From the NCBI GenBank assembly GCA_002422665.1, contig DITA01000066.1, positions 1 to 52,161 on the forward strand: a DNA stretch of 52,161 nt, read 5' to 3'. The translations under genes and the position numbers were made by a program. Below are positions 41,021 to 49,564 of this stretch, in pieces. The notes beneath the pieces were generated by a model. It saw nothing but the letters and a program-made list of their open reading frames with translations, did not search any database and was not told the DNA's origin. The number at the start of each line of letters is the position of its first letter. Position 1 is the first letter of the stretch. The DNA comes from Cloacibacterium caeni_C (GTDB taxonomy: Bacteria; Bacteroidota; Bacteroidia; Flavobacteriales; Weeksellaceae).

Positions 41021-42427
41021 ATGGGACTACTTACAATATTATACCTCATTGGTTCAGTAACCTTTATTTTAGGGTTAAAAATGCTCTCGAATCCAGCTAC
41101 TGCTAGAAAAGGAAATTTATTAGCAGCAGCAGGAATGATAGTAGCCATTTTAGGAACTATTTTTCTTTATCAAGACGATGAAGGTCAAAAATTAGGAAAT
41201 TACGGTTGGATCTTTGGCGGAATCCTTATCGGAACAATCGTGGGAGCGCTAGCTGCCAAAAAAGTCAAAATGACGGCAATGCCACAAATGGTGAGCCTTT
41301 TCAACGGAATGGGAGGTGCTTGTGCTGCTTTAATTTCTTTGGTTGAATTCAATCATTTGTCACACAATACTACTGGCGAAGTAAATTTAGGAACACTTTC
41401 TATTATCCTTTTAGGATTAATCATCGGTTCTGTATCATTTGCAGGAAGTATGATTGCTTGGGGAAAACTGAATGGAAACATTAAAAAAGATTTTGCTTTT
41501 CCTGGGCAACAATTCATTAATATTGGGATTCTATTGGCAATTTTAGGATTATCTATATTTTTAGTTTTAAATTTCAGCTTAGAAAACACTTATTTATTCT
41601 ATGTAATTTTCATATTATCATTACTTTATGGTTTACTTTTCGTATTCCCAATTGGTGGTGCAGATATGCCTGTAGTTATTTCACTTTTAAATTCATTTAC
41701 GGGAGTTGCCGCAGCTTGTGGAGGATTTTTGTATGACAACAAAGTAATGTTAACTGGTGGTATTTTGGTAGGAGCTGCAGGAACTTTGTTAACCATCTTA
41801 ATGTGTAACGCCATGAATCGTTCCTTATTAAATGTATTAATTGGTTCTTTCGGCGGAAACAAAAAATCTGAAGGCGGAAGTTCTTCTAGCGGAGGAACAG
41901 TAAAAGAAGTTACCTTAAGTGATACCGCAGTTTTAATCACCTATGCTAGCAAAGTAATGATTGTTCCTGGTTATGGTTTAGCAGTAGCTCAAGCTCAACA
42001 CGCTTGTCATGAATTAGAAAAATTATTAGATAGCAAAGGTGTAGATGTTTTCTACGCGATACATCCAGTTGCTGGTAGAATGCCAGGACACATGAACGTA
42101 CTTTTGGCAGAAACCGATGTTCCTTATGAAAAATTAATGGAAATGGAACAAGCCAATGAAGAATTCTCAACTGCTGATGTAGTGCTAATTTTAGGAGCAA
42201 ATGACGTAGTAAATCCTGCTGCTAAAGAAGACACTTCCTCTCCTATTTACGGAATGCCAATTCTAGAAGTTGAATTAGCTAAAAACGTAATCGTAAACAA
42301 ACGCAGTATGAAACCTGGTTACGCAGGAATTGAAAACGAATTATTCTACAGACCAAAAACTTCAATGCTTTTCGGAGATGCGAAAAAAGTATTGCAAGAT
42401 TTAATCTCTGAGATTAAAAATCTGTAA
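41021..42427 (+). CDS. pntB: NAD(P)+ transhydrogenase beta subunit
   Basis: 468 residues. The first ~270 residues hold about nine membrane helices of the proton channel. A Gly/Ser linker (KSEGGSSSSGGTVKEV, ~280-295) leads to the NADP(H)-binding dIII domain with VPGYGLAVAQAQHACHELEK, HPVAGRMPGHMNVLLAE and KRSMKPGYAGIENELF. Third gene of the pntAa-pntAb-pntB unit, ended by a strong bidirectional terminator. It generates NADPH at the expense of proton motive force. Confidence 0.95.
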   Translation: MGLLTILYLIGSVTFILGLKMLSNPATARKGNLLAAAGMIVAILGTIFLYQDDEGQKLGNYGWIFGGILIGTIVGALAAKKVKMTAMPQMVSLFNGMGGACAALISLVEFNHLSHNTTGEVNLGTLSIILLGLIIGSVSFAGSMIAWGKLNGNIKKDFAFPGQQFINIGILLAILGLSIFLVLNFSLENTYLFYVIFILSLLYGLLFVFPIGGADMPVVISLLNSFTGVAAACGGFLYDNKVMLTGGILVGAAGTLLTILMCNAMNRSLLNVLIGSFGGNKKSEGGSSSSGGTVKEVTLSDTAVLITYASKVMIVPGYGLAVAQAQHACHELEKLLDSKGVDVFYAIHPVAGRMPGHMNVLLAETDVPYEKLMEMEQANEEFSTADVVLILGANDVVNPAAKEDTSSPIYGMPILEVELAKNVIVNKRSMKPGYAGIENELFYRPKTSMLFGDAKKVLQDLISEIKNL

Positions 42428-42495
42428 AATTTTAGATTTTCTTTTCCTCAAATCCTAAAGGAAGGAAAATCTGTAAATTTTAGAACTATAAAAAC

Positions 42496-42528
42496 AAAAA
42501 TCCTGTTCAAATCTGAATAGGATTTTTT
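42496..42528. terminator. Bidirectional terminator between pntB and the CDF transporter gene
   Basis: AAAAATCCT (42496-42504) and AGGATTTTT (42519-42527) plus inner TTCA/TGAA and a G-T pair make a 14-bp stem with loop AATC; A run on one side, T run on the other. Confidence 0.9.
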
Positions 42529-42591
42529 ATGTGTATTATCTTTTATTTTAAATATAATTCTTCACACTTCATAACTAATAACTTATAACTT

Positions 42592-43518
42592 CTAAAGCAT
42601 TTCCTCTTCCAAAAATTCTCTGTCGTTAAAGTAAATTTCAAGTGTTGTATGATGTACATTGTAATGCTCTAATTCATGCTTCACTTTATCTTTCAACTTT
42701 TCAATTTCATTGTGAGAAAGTGATTTTTCAACCTGAAGATGAGCAGTCAATGCATTTTCAGTCGTACTCAATGCCCAAATATGAAGATGTTTAAAATCTT
42801 TCACTCCGTCAATTGCTAGAATTTCTTCTTTTAATTTATTGAAATCTACGCCTTCCGGAACTCCATCTAGAGCCAATTTAAGACTTTGGGTAAACAAACT
42901 CCACGTTCCGTAGAGAATCACCAAAGCAATAATAATACTCATCACCGCATCCAGCCAAAACCAGTCTGTATAAATAATGACCACTCCTGCAATTACCACA
43001 CCCAAACTCACCAAAGCATCTGCAGCCATGTGTAAATAAGCGCCTTTAATATTGAGGTCTTTGTCTTTATCTTTCATGAAAAAATAGGCAGTAACAGAAT
43101 TGACAATAATCCCAATAAAAGCCACAATTGCCATTACTTTTCCTTGCAAAGGTTGAGGATTGTAAAATCTAAAAACCGCTTCAAAAATAATTCCGCCAAC
43201 TGCTGCAAAAAGGATTAAAGCATTAAGCAAAGCCACCAAAACTGTCACTTTTTTGTAACCGTAAGTATAAGATTGTGTAGCCTTTGAATACATTAATTTA
43301 AAGGCAATGAGCGCCAAAATCAAACTCACTACATCACTGAGATTATGCCCCGCATCTGAAAGCAAAGCCAATGAATTCTGAGACCAACCTACCGCTGCTT
43401 CTATAATCACAAAAGCTGAATTAAGGAAAATCCCAATGTAAAAAGCGTTTCTTAGTTTTTTAGAGTTTAAATCTAGTGCTGGAACGTGACTATGACCGTG
43501 ATCGTGAGAATGCGACAT
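42592..43518 (-). CDS. Cation diffusion facilitator, Zn2+/H+ antiporter type
   Basis: 308 residues from ATG at 43518, which gives the His-rich N-terminus MSHSHDHGHSHVP; an upstream ATG at 43566 adds 16 basic residues and is less likely. Six membrane helices and a C-terminal cytoplasmic ferredoxin-like domain (~225-308). The transmembrane metal site is formed by HxxxD in SDAGHNLSD and HxxxD in HMAADALVS, the H-D pattern of zinc transporters (ZitB/ZnT) rather than the DxxxD of iron/zinc YiiP. Exports zinc, possibly cobalt or cadmium. Divergent from the two hypothetical genes that follow. Confidence 0.92.
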   Translation of the reverse strand: MSHSHDHGHSHVPALDLNSKKLRNAFYIGIFLNSAFVIIEAAVGWSQNSLALLSDAGHNLSDVVSLILALIAFKLMYSKATQSYTYGYKKVTVLVALLNALILFAAVGGIIFEAVFRFYNPQPLQGKVMAIVAFIGIIVNSVTAYFFMKDKDKDLNIKGAYLHMAADALVSLGVVIAGVVIIYTDWFWLDAVMSIIIALVILYGTWSLFTQSLKLALDGVPEGVDFNKLKEEILAIDGVKDFKHLHIWALSTTENALTAHLQVEKSLSHNEIEKLKDKVKHELEHYNVHHTTLEIYFNDREFLEEEML

Positions 43519-43614
43519 CGATGAAATTTTAGTCAAATTTCGGGATTTTTTTTGAGTAATTAACATTTGTTTTATTGGAATTTATATATGATATTTGAGA
43601 AAATTATTCTTTAA

Positions 43615-44010
43615 ATGAACTCAAAATTTAAACTTATTTTTTCTTTAATAATATTTTTAGTTTTATTTTTCATTTACAATCATAATTCTAAATGGTCTGA
43701 CTTCTTTAAAACTTACAAAGAATTATTCCTTGAGCATTATTTGCCACTAGAAATGAATAATGAAAAATATTTAGGAATAATTAGTGATTCATCTAATCAT
43801 ATGAATCCATACTTAAGATTTTCAAAGACTTGTCTTCCATTACTTAATTCATGGGAAAATACATTTGAAAAGGGAGATATTGTTTCAAAGTCTAAAAAAT
43901 CTACAGATTTAATTTTATTAAGAGATAATAAAACTAATATTATTAAATTAGATACTATAAATTTTGAAGGTTCCCCATTTCCTTGCGAGTGTTCTAAAAT
44001 TTTGAAATAA
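43615..44010 (+). CDS. Membrane-anchored protein of unknown function
   Basis: 131 residues with an N-terminal hydrophobic helix (LIFSLIIFLVLFFIYNHN, ~7-24) that is a membrane anchor or uncleaved signal. A polar domain follows, with NNEKYLGIISDSSNHMNPYL and four cysteines clustered near the C-terminus (including PFPCECSKIL). No family recognised. Seven bases separate it from the next gene on the same strand. Markedly AT-rich compared with pntB, as expected for an accessory pair. Confidence 0.62.
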   Translation: MNSKFKLIFSLIIFLVLFFIYNHNSKWSDFFKTYKELFLEHYLPLEMNNEKYLGIISDSSNHMNPYLRFSKTCLPLLNSWENTFEKGDIVSKSKKSTDLILLRDNKTNIIKLDTINFEGSPFPCECSKILK

Positions 44011-44017
44011 TTTAATA

Positions 44018-44557
44018 ATGCAAACATTTAACCATAAACTAAAAACCTTTGTTCCTATTTTAATTATTGCAGTATGTACTTGTTATCTACTAATAAAATG
44101 CATTAGTGAAAATATAAATCAAAAAGAAACCTATAAAGAATTAAAATTTAAGTTCCTCACTTCAATTCTAAAATCAAAGTCTGATAAATTTGATTATCAA
44201 TATGATGGATTAAGTCCACAAGAATCATATTTTGTTAATTGCAAACTTAAATATTTGATTTTAAAAAGTAGTGGTGAACTTACAGATAATGAAAACCTTA
44301 TAGAATTTGAAAATGATTCAATTTCAAAAATAATTGTCCGTAAAACGATTTTTGAACAAAACGAAAACAAAGCAGGTAGAAATTGGGAAAATATAGAAAG
44401 TGATTCTGTTTTTGTTTTAGATTACAAAACCAATAAAAAAGAAATTTATAAGAATAAAACTCTTCTTAAATCATTACCAATGAAAGACATTAATGAAAAT
44501 ACCCCATATATTTATCAAGTAAAAAAACAAACCGAAAAAAATTATACTTGTAAATAA
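44018..44557 (+). CDS. Membrane-anchored protein of unknown function, partner of the preceding gene
   Basis: 179 residues with one N-terminal membrane helix (~11-29, FVPILIIAVCTCYLLIKCIS) and a soluble, beta-rich outer domain (YQYDGLSPQESYFVNCKLKYL, DSVFVLDYKTNKKEIYKN). No known domain. Same size and anchor style as its neighbour, and co-transcribed with it by spacing; ends in a strong terminator. A function cannot be proposed from sequence. Confidence 0.62.
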   Translation: MQTFNHKLKTFVPILIIAVCTCYLLIKCISENINQKETYKELKFKFLTSILKSKSDKFDYQYDGLSPQESYFVNCKLKYLILKSSGELTDNENLIEFENDSISKIIVRKTIFEQNENKAGRNWENIESDSVFVLDYKTNKKEIYKNKTLLKSLPMKDINENTPYIYQVKKQTEKNYTCK

Positions 44558-44559
44558 AT

Positions 44560-44600
44560 AAAACCCTCTTTAGAAATAATTCTGAAGAGGGTTTTATTTT
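44560..44600. terminator. Bidirectional terminator between the hypothetical pair and the APC permease gene
   Basis: AAAACCCTCTT (44560-44570) and AAGAGGGTTTT (44585-44595), with inner AGAA/TTCT pairs and loop ATAA; T runs on both strands. Confidence 0.92.
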
Positions 44601-44618
44601 TAAAAATTAATTTCTTAT

Positions 44619-46031
44619 TTACTTCTCAGAATTTCTTTTATTAATCACGTAATACACTGGTAAACCAATTAAAATAAGCAGTAATCCTGGCCAAGTGTAA
44701 TTTGGTTTGTAAATGAATAAAAGTACACAAAATGCTGTTCCTATCAACAGATAAATGATAGGCGTAACTGGATATAACCATGTTTTGTAGCTTCTTTCTG
44801 TATTCGGTTGTTTCATTCTCATGTAAATTACGCCAAAAACGGTAATCATGTAAAACAACACAATCACAAAGGAAATCATATCCAATAAATCACCGTATTG
44901 TCCGCTCAAAGCGAGAAGTGAAGCCCAAATTCCCTGCATCCAAAGAGATTTTTCGGGAACACCATTTTTATTATTTTCGATAGCAGATTTTAAGAAAAGT
45001 CCATCTTTTGCCATCGTCTGAAAAACTCTAGCTCCTGCCAGAACAATTCCGTTCACACAACCAAAAGTAGAAATCATCACAAGAATCGCCATAATTATGG
45101 TTCCTACACTTCCGAACATCTTTTCCGAAGCAGCAACTGCTACTCTATCATTCGCTGCAAATGCGATGGAATCTCGGTCTAAAGCATTCAGATAAACGAA
45201 ATTTACCAACAAATACAAAACCATCACAGAAATCGTTCCTAAAACCATCGCTTTTACCACATTTTTTTGCGGATTTTCTATTTCACCAGAAACGAAAGTC
45301 ACGTTTTCCCAAGCTACAGAACTGAAAACGGAACCAACCATTGCTGCAGCAATTCCTCCGAAAAGCGTAGCTCCAGAAATAGATTCCCAACCGAGTTTCA
45401 GATAATTTCCTTTGTCATCTTTGACCAAATTATTGAAAGAATCCCATCCAAAACTCATATTTCCGCTCCAAAAAGATTCTTTTACCAAAATAAATCCTAA
45501 AAAAATCAATCCTAAAAGCGCGACAATTTTAGAACCTGTGAAGATATTTTGAAGGAGTTTTCCACTTTCTACACCTCGAGTATTGATGTAAGTGAGCAAC
45601 AAAATCACCGCAATACCAAGGATTTGAATCCAAGTAATTTTAAATTCGCCACTTTGGAAAAGCGGAGCCGCATCATTGAGCGCAGGAAAAAGATACGCCG
45701 AAAATTTCCCGAAAGCTACCGCAACTGCTGCAATAGTACCTGTTTGAATCACGGTAAACATTCCCCAACCGTACAAAAATCCGAGTCTTTTCCCGAAAAT
45801 TTCTGTAATGTAAGTGTATTGTCCACCTGCTTTTGGAAACATTGCCGAAAGTTCGCCATAGCTTAAAGCAGCTGCAACCGTCATAATTCCGGTAATTATC
45901 CACACGACGATGAGCCAATATCCAGAACCGAGATTTCTCATCATATCCGCAGAAACAATGAAAATTCCGCTTCCAATCATGGAACCCATTACCAACATGG
46001 TTGCGTCCCAAAGTTTTAATTTTTTATTCAT
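44619..46031 (-). CDS. APC family amino acid permease
   Basis: 470 residues, about twelve membrane helices. The first helix carries the broken-helix substrate motif LVMGSMIGSGIFIVSADM, and FPKAGGQYTYITEIFGKRLGFLYGWG and AWENVTFVSGEIENPQKNV are typical of the APC/LAT-like group. Probably imports or exchanges neutral amino acids; the substrate is not determinable. No signal of co-transcription with neighbours. Confidence 0.92.
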   Translation of the reverse strand: MNKKLKLWDATMLVMGSMIGSGIFIVSADMMRNLGSGYWLIVVWIITGIMTVAAALSYGELSAMFPKAGGQYTYITEIFGKRLGFLYGWGMFTVIQTGTIAAVAVAFGKFSAYLFPALNDAAPLFQSGEFKITWIQILGIAVILLLTYINTRGVESGKLLQNIFTGSKIVALLGLIFLGFILVKESFWSGNMSFGWDSFNNLVKDDKGNYLKLGWESISGATLFGGIAAAMVGSVFSSVAWENVTFVSGEIENPQKNVVKAMVLGTISVMVLYLLVNFVYLNALDRDSIAFAANDRVAVAASEKMFGSVGTIIMAILVMISTFGCVNGIVLAGARVFQTMAKDGLFLKSAIENNKNGVPEKSLWMQGIWASLLALSGQYGDLLDMISFVIVLFYMITVFGVIYMRMKQPNTERSYKTWLYPVTPIIYLLIGTAFCVLLFIYKPNYTWPGLLLILIGLPVYYVINKRNSEK

Positions 46032-46075
46032 AGAGTTTTTGTTTCAAGTTTAAAATTCTGAAAATATTTATATTT

Positions 46076-46555
46076 TTATAAATCTAATGGTTCTATTTCT
46101 TTTCCTGTTTTAGTGTCTTTTGCTTTAAATTCGATAGGTTTTTCAATTTTAACATTACCTTTGACTTTAATTAAAAGTGAATTCCGTTTATTCTTATTAT
46201 CAAAAAGCCAAATTGTATCTTTATTAAATTTTGTTATTTTGATTTTAGAATTATAATTCATAAAAGTAAAAATTGAATCATTTGCTATACCCCATCTATA
46301 AATAGATTCTACATAAGGATAATCATTCCAAGCCCATCTTTTATTCTCAATTTTATTAAAAGAAAGTTTTTGCAGTTTGTTTTTTTTCATAAACTTAAAA
46401 GTAAAACCCCAATATTCAGCACCTTTTCTTGGCCATTCATAATTCCAATAACCAATACTGTCTTGATATAAAACAATATCTTCAATTTTATCTTTTGGTT
46501 TTTTACAACTAATTATAGACAAAGTAATTAATAGAAAAAAAATATTCCTTAACAT
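46076..46555 (-). CDS. Small lipoprotein of unknown function
   Basis: 159 residues; lipoprotein signal MLRNIFFLLITLSIISCKK with the lipobox cysteine at 17. The mature part is polar, rich in W, Y and K (YWNYEWPRKGAEYWGF, RWAWNDYPYVESIYRWG), with no known family. It lies 44 bp upstream of the permease gene on the same strand. AT-rich, typical of the accessory lipoproteins in this window. Confidence 0.66.
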   Translation of the reverse strand: MLRNIFFLLITLSIISCKKPKDKIEDIVLYQDSIGYWNYEWPRKGAEYWGFTFKFMKKNKLQKLSFNKIENKRWAWNDYPYVESIYRWGIANDSIFTFMNYNSKIKITKFNKDTIWLFDNKNKRNSLLIKVKGNVKIEKPIEFKAKDTKTGKEIEPLDL

Positions 46556-46592
46556 ATACGTTATAACTTATTTTCAAAGATATTAGAAAATT

Positions 46593-46616
46593 AAAAAGCC
46601 ACAAAAATTTGTGGCT
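46593..46616 (-). terminator. nrdJ terminator
   Basis: AGCCACAAA (complement side, 46597-46605) and TTTGTGGCT (46608-46616), 9-bp stem over AA; the minus-strand transcript continues TTTTT. Confidence 0.85.
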
Positions 46617-46645
46617 CATTGTTTATAAATTAAGTAAAATTATTT

Positions 46646-46742
46646 AGATTCCTTCGGAAATCAAAGATTTGACGGAGTCAATGACAAATAAAATGCTAAA
46701 ATTAAATTTTACAACTTCCAGCGTCCATCATCTAACACCCAA
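46646..46742. repeat. Two degenerate repeat remnants downstream of nrdJ
   Basis: 46646-46685 begins AGATTCCTTCGG and ends GTCAATGAC, resembling a shortened form of the ATTCT...GAATGAC palindrome. 46707-46742 reads TACAACTTCCAGCGTCCATC and on to CACCC, the inverse of the GGAAGTTGG family at 40941-41006. Confidence 0.45.
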
Positions 46743-46746
46743 CATT

Positions 46747-49287
46747 CTACCCGCATTTAGAATTTCCACAATTTTTACAAATCAGGCAACCTTCTTGATA
46801 AACCACTTGGTCTGAACCACAATTGCTACATTTATGTCCGTCAACTTCGGTTCCATCAGGAATATAGCGTTTTAAAGCTCTTGCAACTCCCGCTTTCCAA
46901 GTATTGATAGACTCAGAATCAAGCTCTAATCTGTTGATTAATTCTACTACGTTTTCAATTGGCATTCCGTGTCTTAAAGTTCCTGAAATCAGTTTCGCAT
47001 AATTCCAGAATTCTGGATTAAACTTATGAGAAAGTCCTTCAATAGTGGTTTTATAACCTCTTAAATTCTTGAATTGGAAATCATATCTAGAAACACCGTT
47101 TTCGTCTCTATTTTTAATGATCAAACCTTCATTTACCCAACGTGGAAGCATAATTCCCTCTTCATCATCTGCCAAACCTGTAAAAATTTCATAAGGTCTA
47201 CCATTAACCAAGCCTACAAAAGCAATCCATTTTTCTTTATTATTTTGGAATCTCACCACATCAGCCTCTAGAATTTGAGGTCTTTTTGTAGGAAAAGCTT
47301 CTAAAGATGAAGTAGTTTCTTCCTCATCTTTTTCTTCTTTTTTATCATCAGCAGAAACCAAAACTCCACTTCTAGAACCGTCTCTGTAAACCGTAACGCC
47401 TTTGCAACCCACTTCCCAAGCTTTGATGTATAATTGATTCACCAATTCTTCTGTAGCTTCATTAGGAATGTTAATGGTCACCGAAATAGAATGATCTACC
47501 CATTTTTGAATCGCACCTTGCATTTCAACTTTGCTGAGCCAATCAATATCATTAGAAGTCGCCTTGTAATAAGGAGATTTCTCGATTAAATCTTGAATTT
47601 CTTCGTTGGAATAATTTTTAGAAATATCATAGCCATTTACTTGCATCCAGGTTTTAAAATGATGATGGAAAACAATGTACTCTTCCCAAGAATCTCCTAC
47701 TTCATCTACAAAATCTACTCTTACATCTTTATCATTAGGATTTACCTTTCTCCTACGCTTGTAAACAGGCAAAAATACCGGTTCAATTCCTGAAGTAGTC
47801 TGAGACATCAAACTGGTACTTCCAGTTGGTGCAATGGTTAATAAAGCGATATTTCTTCTGCCATATTTCACCATATCTTGATACAGACTTTCATCTGCTT
47901 CTTTTAATCTCAAAATGAAAGGATTATTTTTTTCTTTTTCTGCATCAAAAACTTCAAAAGCACCTCTTTCTTTCGCCATTTCTACCGAAGAACGATACGC
48001 AGAAAGCGCCAAAGTTTTATGAACTTCTACTGAAAACTTATTGGCTTCTTTGCTTCCATATCTTAAATTTAAAGCTGCCAACATATCACCTTCTGCTGTA
48101 ATTCCTACTCCTGTTCTTCTTCCTTGAAGGGTTTTCTTGCGGATTTTTTCCCAAAGTTGTCTTTCAGTATGTTTAATTTCTTCGTTTTCTGGGTCTTTTT
48201 CAATTTTTGCCAAAATTGCATCAATTTTCTCCATTTCCAAATCGATGATGTCATCCATCATTCTTTGTGCATAAGCTGCATGTTTTTTGAATAATTCAAA
48301 ATTAAATTTTGCTTCTTTGGTAAATGGATTTTCTACATAAGAATATAAATTGATGGCAATCAATCGACAAGAATCATACGGACAAAGCGGAATTTCGCCA
48401 CAAGGATTGGTAGAAACTGTTTCAAAGCCTAAATCTGCATAACAATCTGGAATGGATTCTCTGATAATCGTATCCCAGAATAGAATTCCTGGCTCTGCAG
48501 ACTTCCAAGCGTTATGTACGATTTTTTTCCAAATTTCATCTGCAAAAATAGTCTTGGTATATTTAGGATTTTTGCTGTAAATAGGATATTTCTGTTGATA
48601 TTCACTGTTGGTTTTTACCGCTTTCATGAATTCATCATCTATTTTCACAGAAATATTCGCTCCTGTCACTTTTCCTTGCTCTAACTTAGCATTGATAAAA
48701 TCTTCAGAATCAGGATGATTGATAGAAACAGACAACATTAAGGCGCCCCTTCTTCCATCTTGCGCTACTTCTCTGGTAGAATTAGAATAACGCTCCATAA
48801 AAGGCGCTAAACCTGTGGAAGTAAGTGCAGAATTTTTAACCGCAGAACCTTTCGGACGAATGTAAGACAAATCGTGGCCAACTCCACCTCTCCTTTTCAT
48901 TAATTGAACTTGCTCTTCGTCAATTTTCATTATGCTTCCATAAGAATCACTATCATTTCCGTTGCCGATTACAAAGCAGTTTGAAAGCGATGCAATCTGG
49001 AAATTATTACCAATTCCCGTCATTGGAGAACCTTGCGGAATAATATATTTGAAGTTTTTAATTAAATCAAAAATCTCGGTTTCAGAAAGCGGATTTGGAT
49101 ACTTTTTTTCCACTCTCGCTATTTCTGAAGCTATTCTGTGGTGCATATCATCTGGTGTTTTTTCATAAATATTCCCATCAGAATCTTTCAGTGCATATTT
49201 GGTTACCCAAACTCTGGCTGCTAAATCGTCTCCTTTGAAATAGTGTAAAGTTTCTTCATACGCTTGTTGGTTGGTTATTTTCTCCAT
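46747..49287 (-). CDS. nrdJ: Adenosylcobalamin-dependent (class II) ribonucleotide reductase
   Basis: 846 residues. Reduces ribonucleotides to deoxyribonucleotides with a thiyl radical generated from adenosylcobalamin, so no oxygen is needed. Active-site residues: N294, C296 and E298 in STNPCGEIPL (thiyl radical on C296) and C104 in LSNCFVIG as one of the reducing cysteines. The C-terminus is a zinc-ribbon-like cysteine cluster (CSNCGSDQ, CLICKNCGNSKC) that includes the redox-active pair re-reducing the site. No subunit gene is adjacent, as expected for class II. No cobalamin riboswitch was recognised in the 277-bp upstream spacer. Confidence 0.95.
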   Translation of the reverse strand: MEKITNQQAYEETLHYFKGDDLAARVWVTKYALKDSDGNIYEKTPDDMHHRIASEIARVEKKYPNPLSETEIFDLIKNFKYIIPQGSPMTGIGNNFQIASLSNCFVIGNGNDSDSYGSIMKIDEEQVQLMKRRGGVGHDLSYIRPKGSAVKNSALTSTGLAPFMERYSNSTREVAQDGRRGALMLSVSINHPDSEDFINAKLEQGKVTGANISVKIDDEFMKAVKTNSEYQQKYPIYSKNPKYTKTIFADEIWKKIVHNAWKSAEPGILFWDTIIRESIPDCYADLGFETVSTNPCGEIPLCPYDSCRLIAINLYSYVENPFTKEAKFNFELFKKHAAYAQRMMDDIIDLEMEKIDAILAKIEKDPENEEIKHTERQLWEKIRKKTLQGRRTGVGITAEGDMLAALNLRYGSKEANKFSVEVHKTLALSAYRSSVEMAKERGAFEVFDAEKEKNNPFILRLKEADESLYQDMVKYGRRNIALLTIAPTGSTSLMSQTTSGIEPVFLPVYKRRRKVNPNDKDVRVDFVDEVGDSWEEYIVFHHHFKTWMQVNGYDISKNYSNEEIQDLIEKSPYYKATSNDIDWLSKVEMQGAIQKWVDHSISVTINIPNEATEELVNQLYIKAWEVGCKGVTVYRDGSRSGVLVSADDKKEEKDEEETTSSLEAFPTKRPQILEADVVRFQNNKEKWIAFVGLVNGRPYEIFTGLADDEEGIMLPRWVNEGLIIKNRDENGVSRYDFQFKNLRGYKTTIEGLSHKFNPEFWNYAKLISGTLRHGMPIENVVELINRLELDSESINTWKAGVARALKRYIPDGTEVDGHKCSNCGSDQVVYQEGCLICKNCGNSKCG

Positions 49288-49495
49288 GGCAGATAATTAA
49301 TTTTTTGACACAATAAAATTAGACAAAAAATTAAATCCTCAATATTAAATTTTAATAAAAATTTTCATTTTTGTAAACTTTTATAAAATTTAAAAATATT
49401 AAAATACTATAAATCAATATTTTAAATTAAAATATTTGTAAACTTTTATGATATAAATCAAGAAACAAGTTTTTTATAATATAAAGTTTGGAAAA

Positions 49496-49532
49496 TAAAA
49501 AAGCCTAATAATTTCTCAAAAATTAATAGGCT
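49496..49532 (-). terminator. Terminator of the M14 peptidase gene
   Basis: AGCCTA (49502-49507) and TAGGCT (49527-49532) with further A-T pairs inside, followed on the minus strand by TTTTTT (complement of 49496-49501). The rest of the 49288-49564 spacer is AT-rich with nothing else recognisable. Confidence 0.75.
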
Positions 49533-49564
49533 AAATCTATAATATAAAGAATAAAATTGTGAAT

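Noticed and set aside
45673..46011. Overlapping minus-strand frame of 112 codons in the APC permease gene
   Set aside because: Out-of-frame shadow of the permease with aromatic and Cys-rich nonsense composition.
49288..49564. Cobalamin riboswitch upstream of nrdJ
   Set aside because: The spacer is nearly all A/T with no GC-rich stems or B12-box-like sequence that I can recognise.
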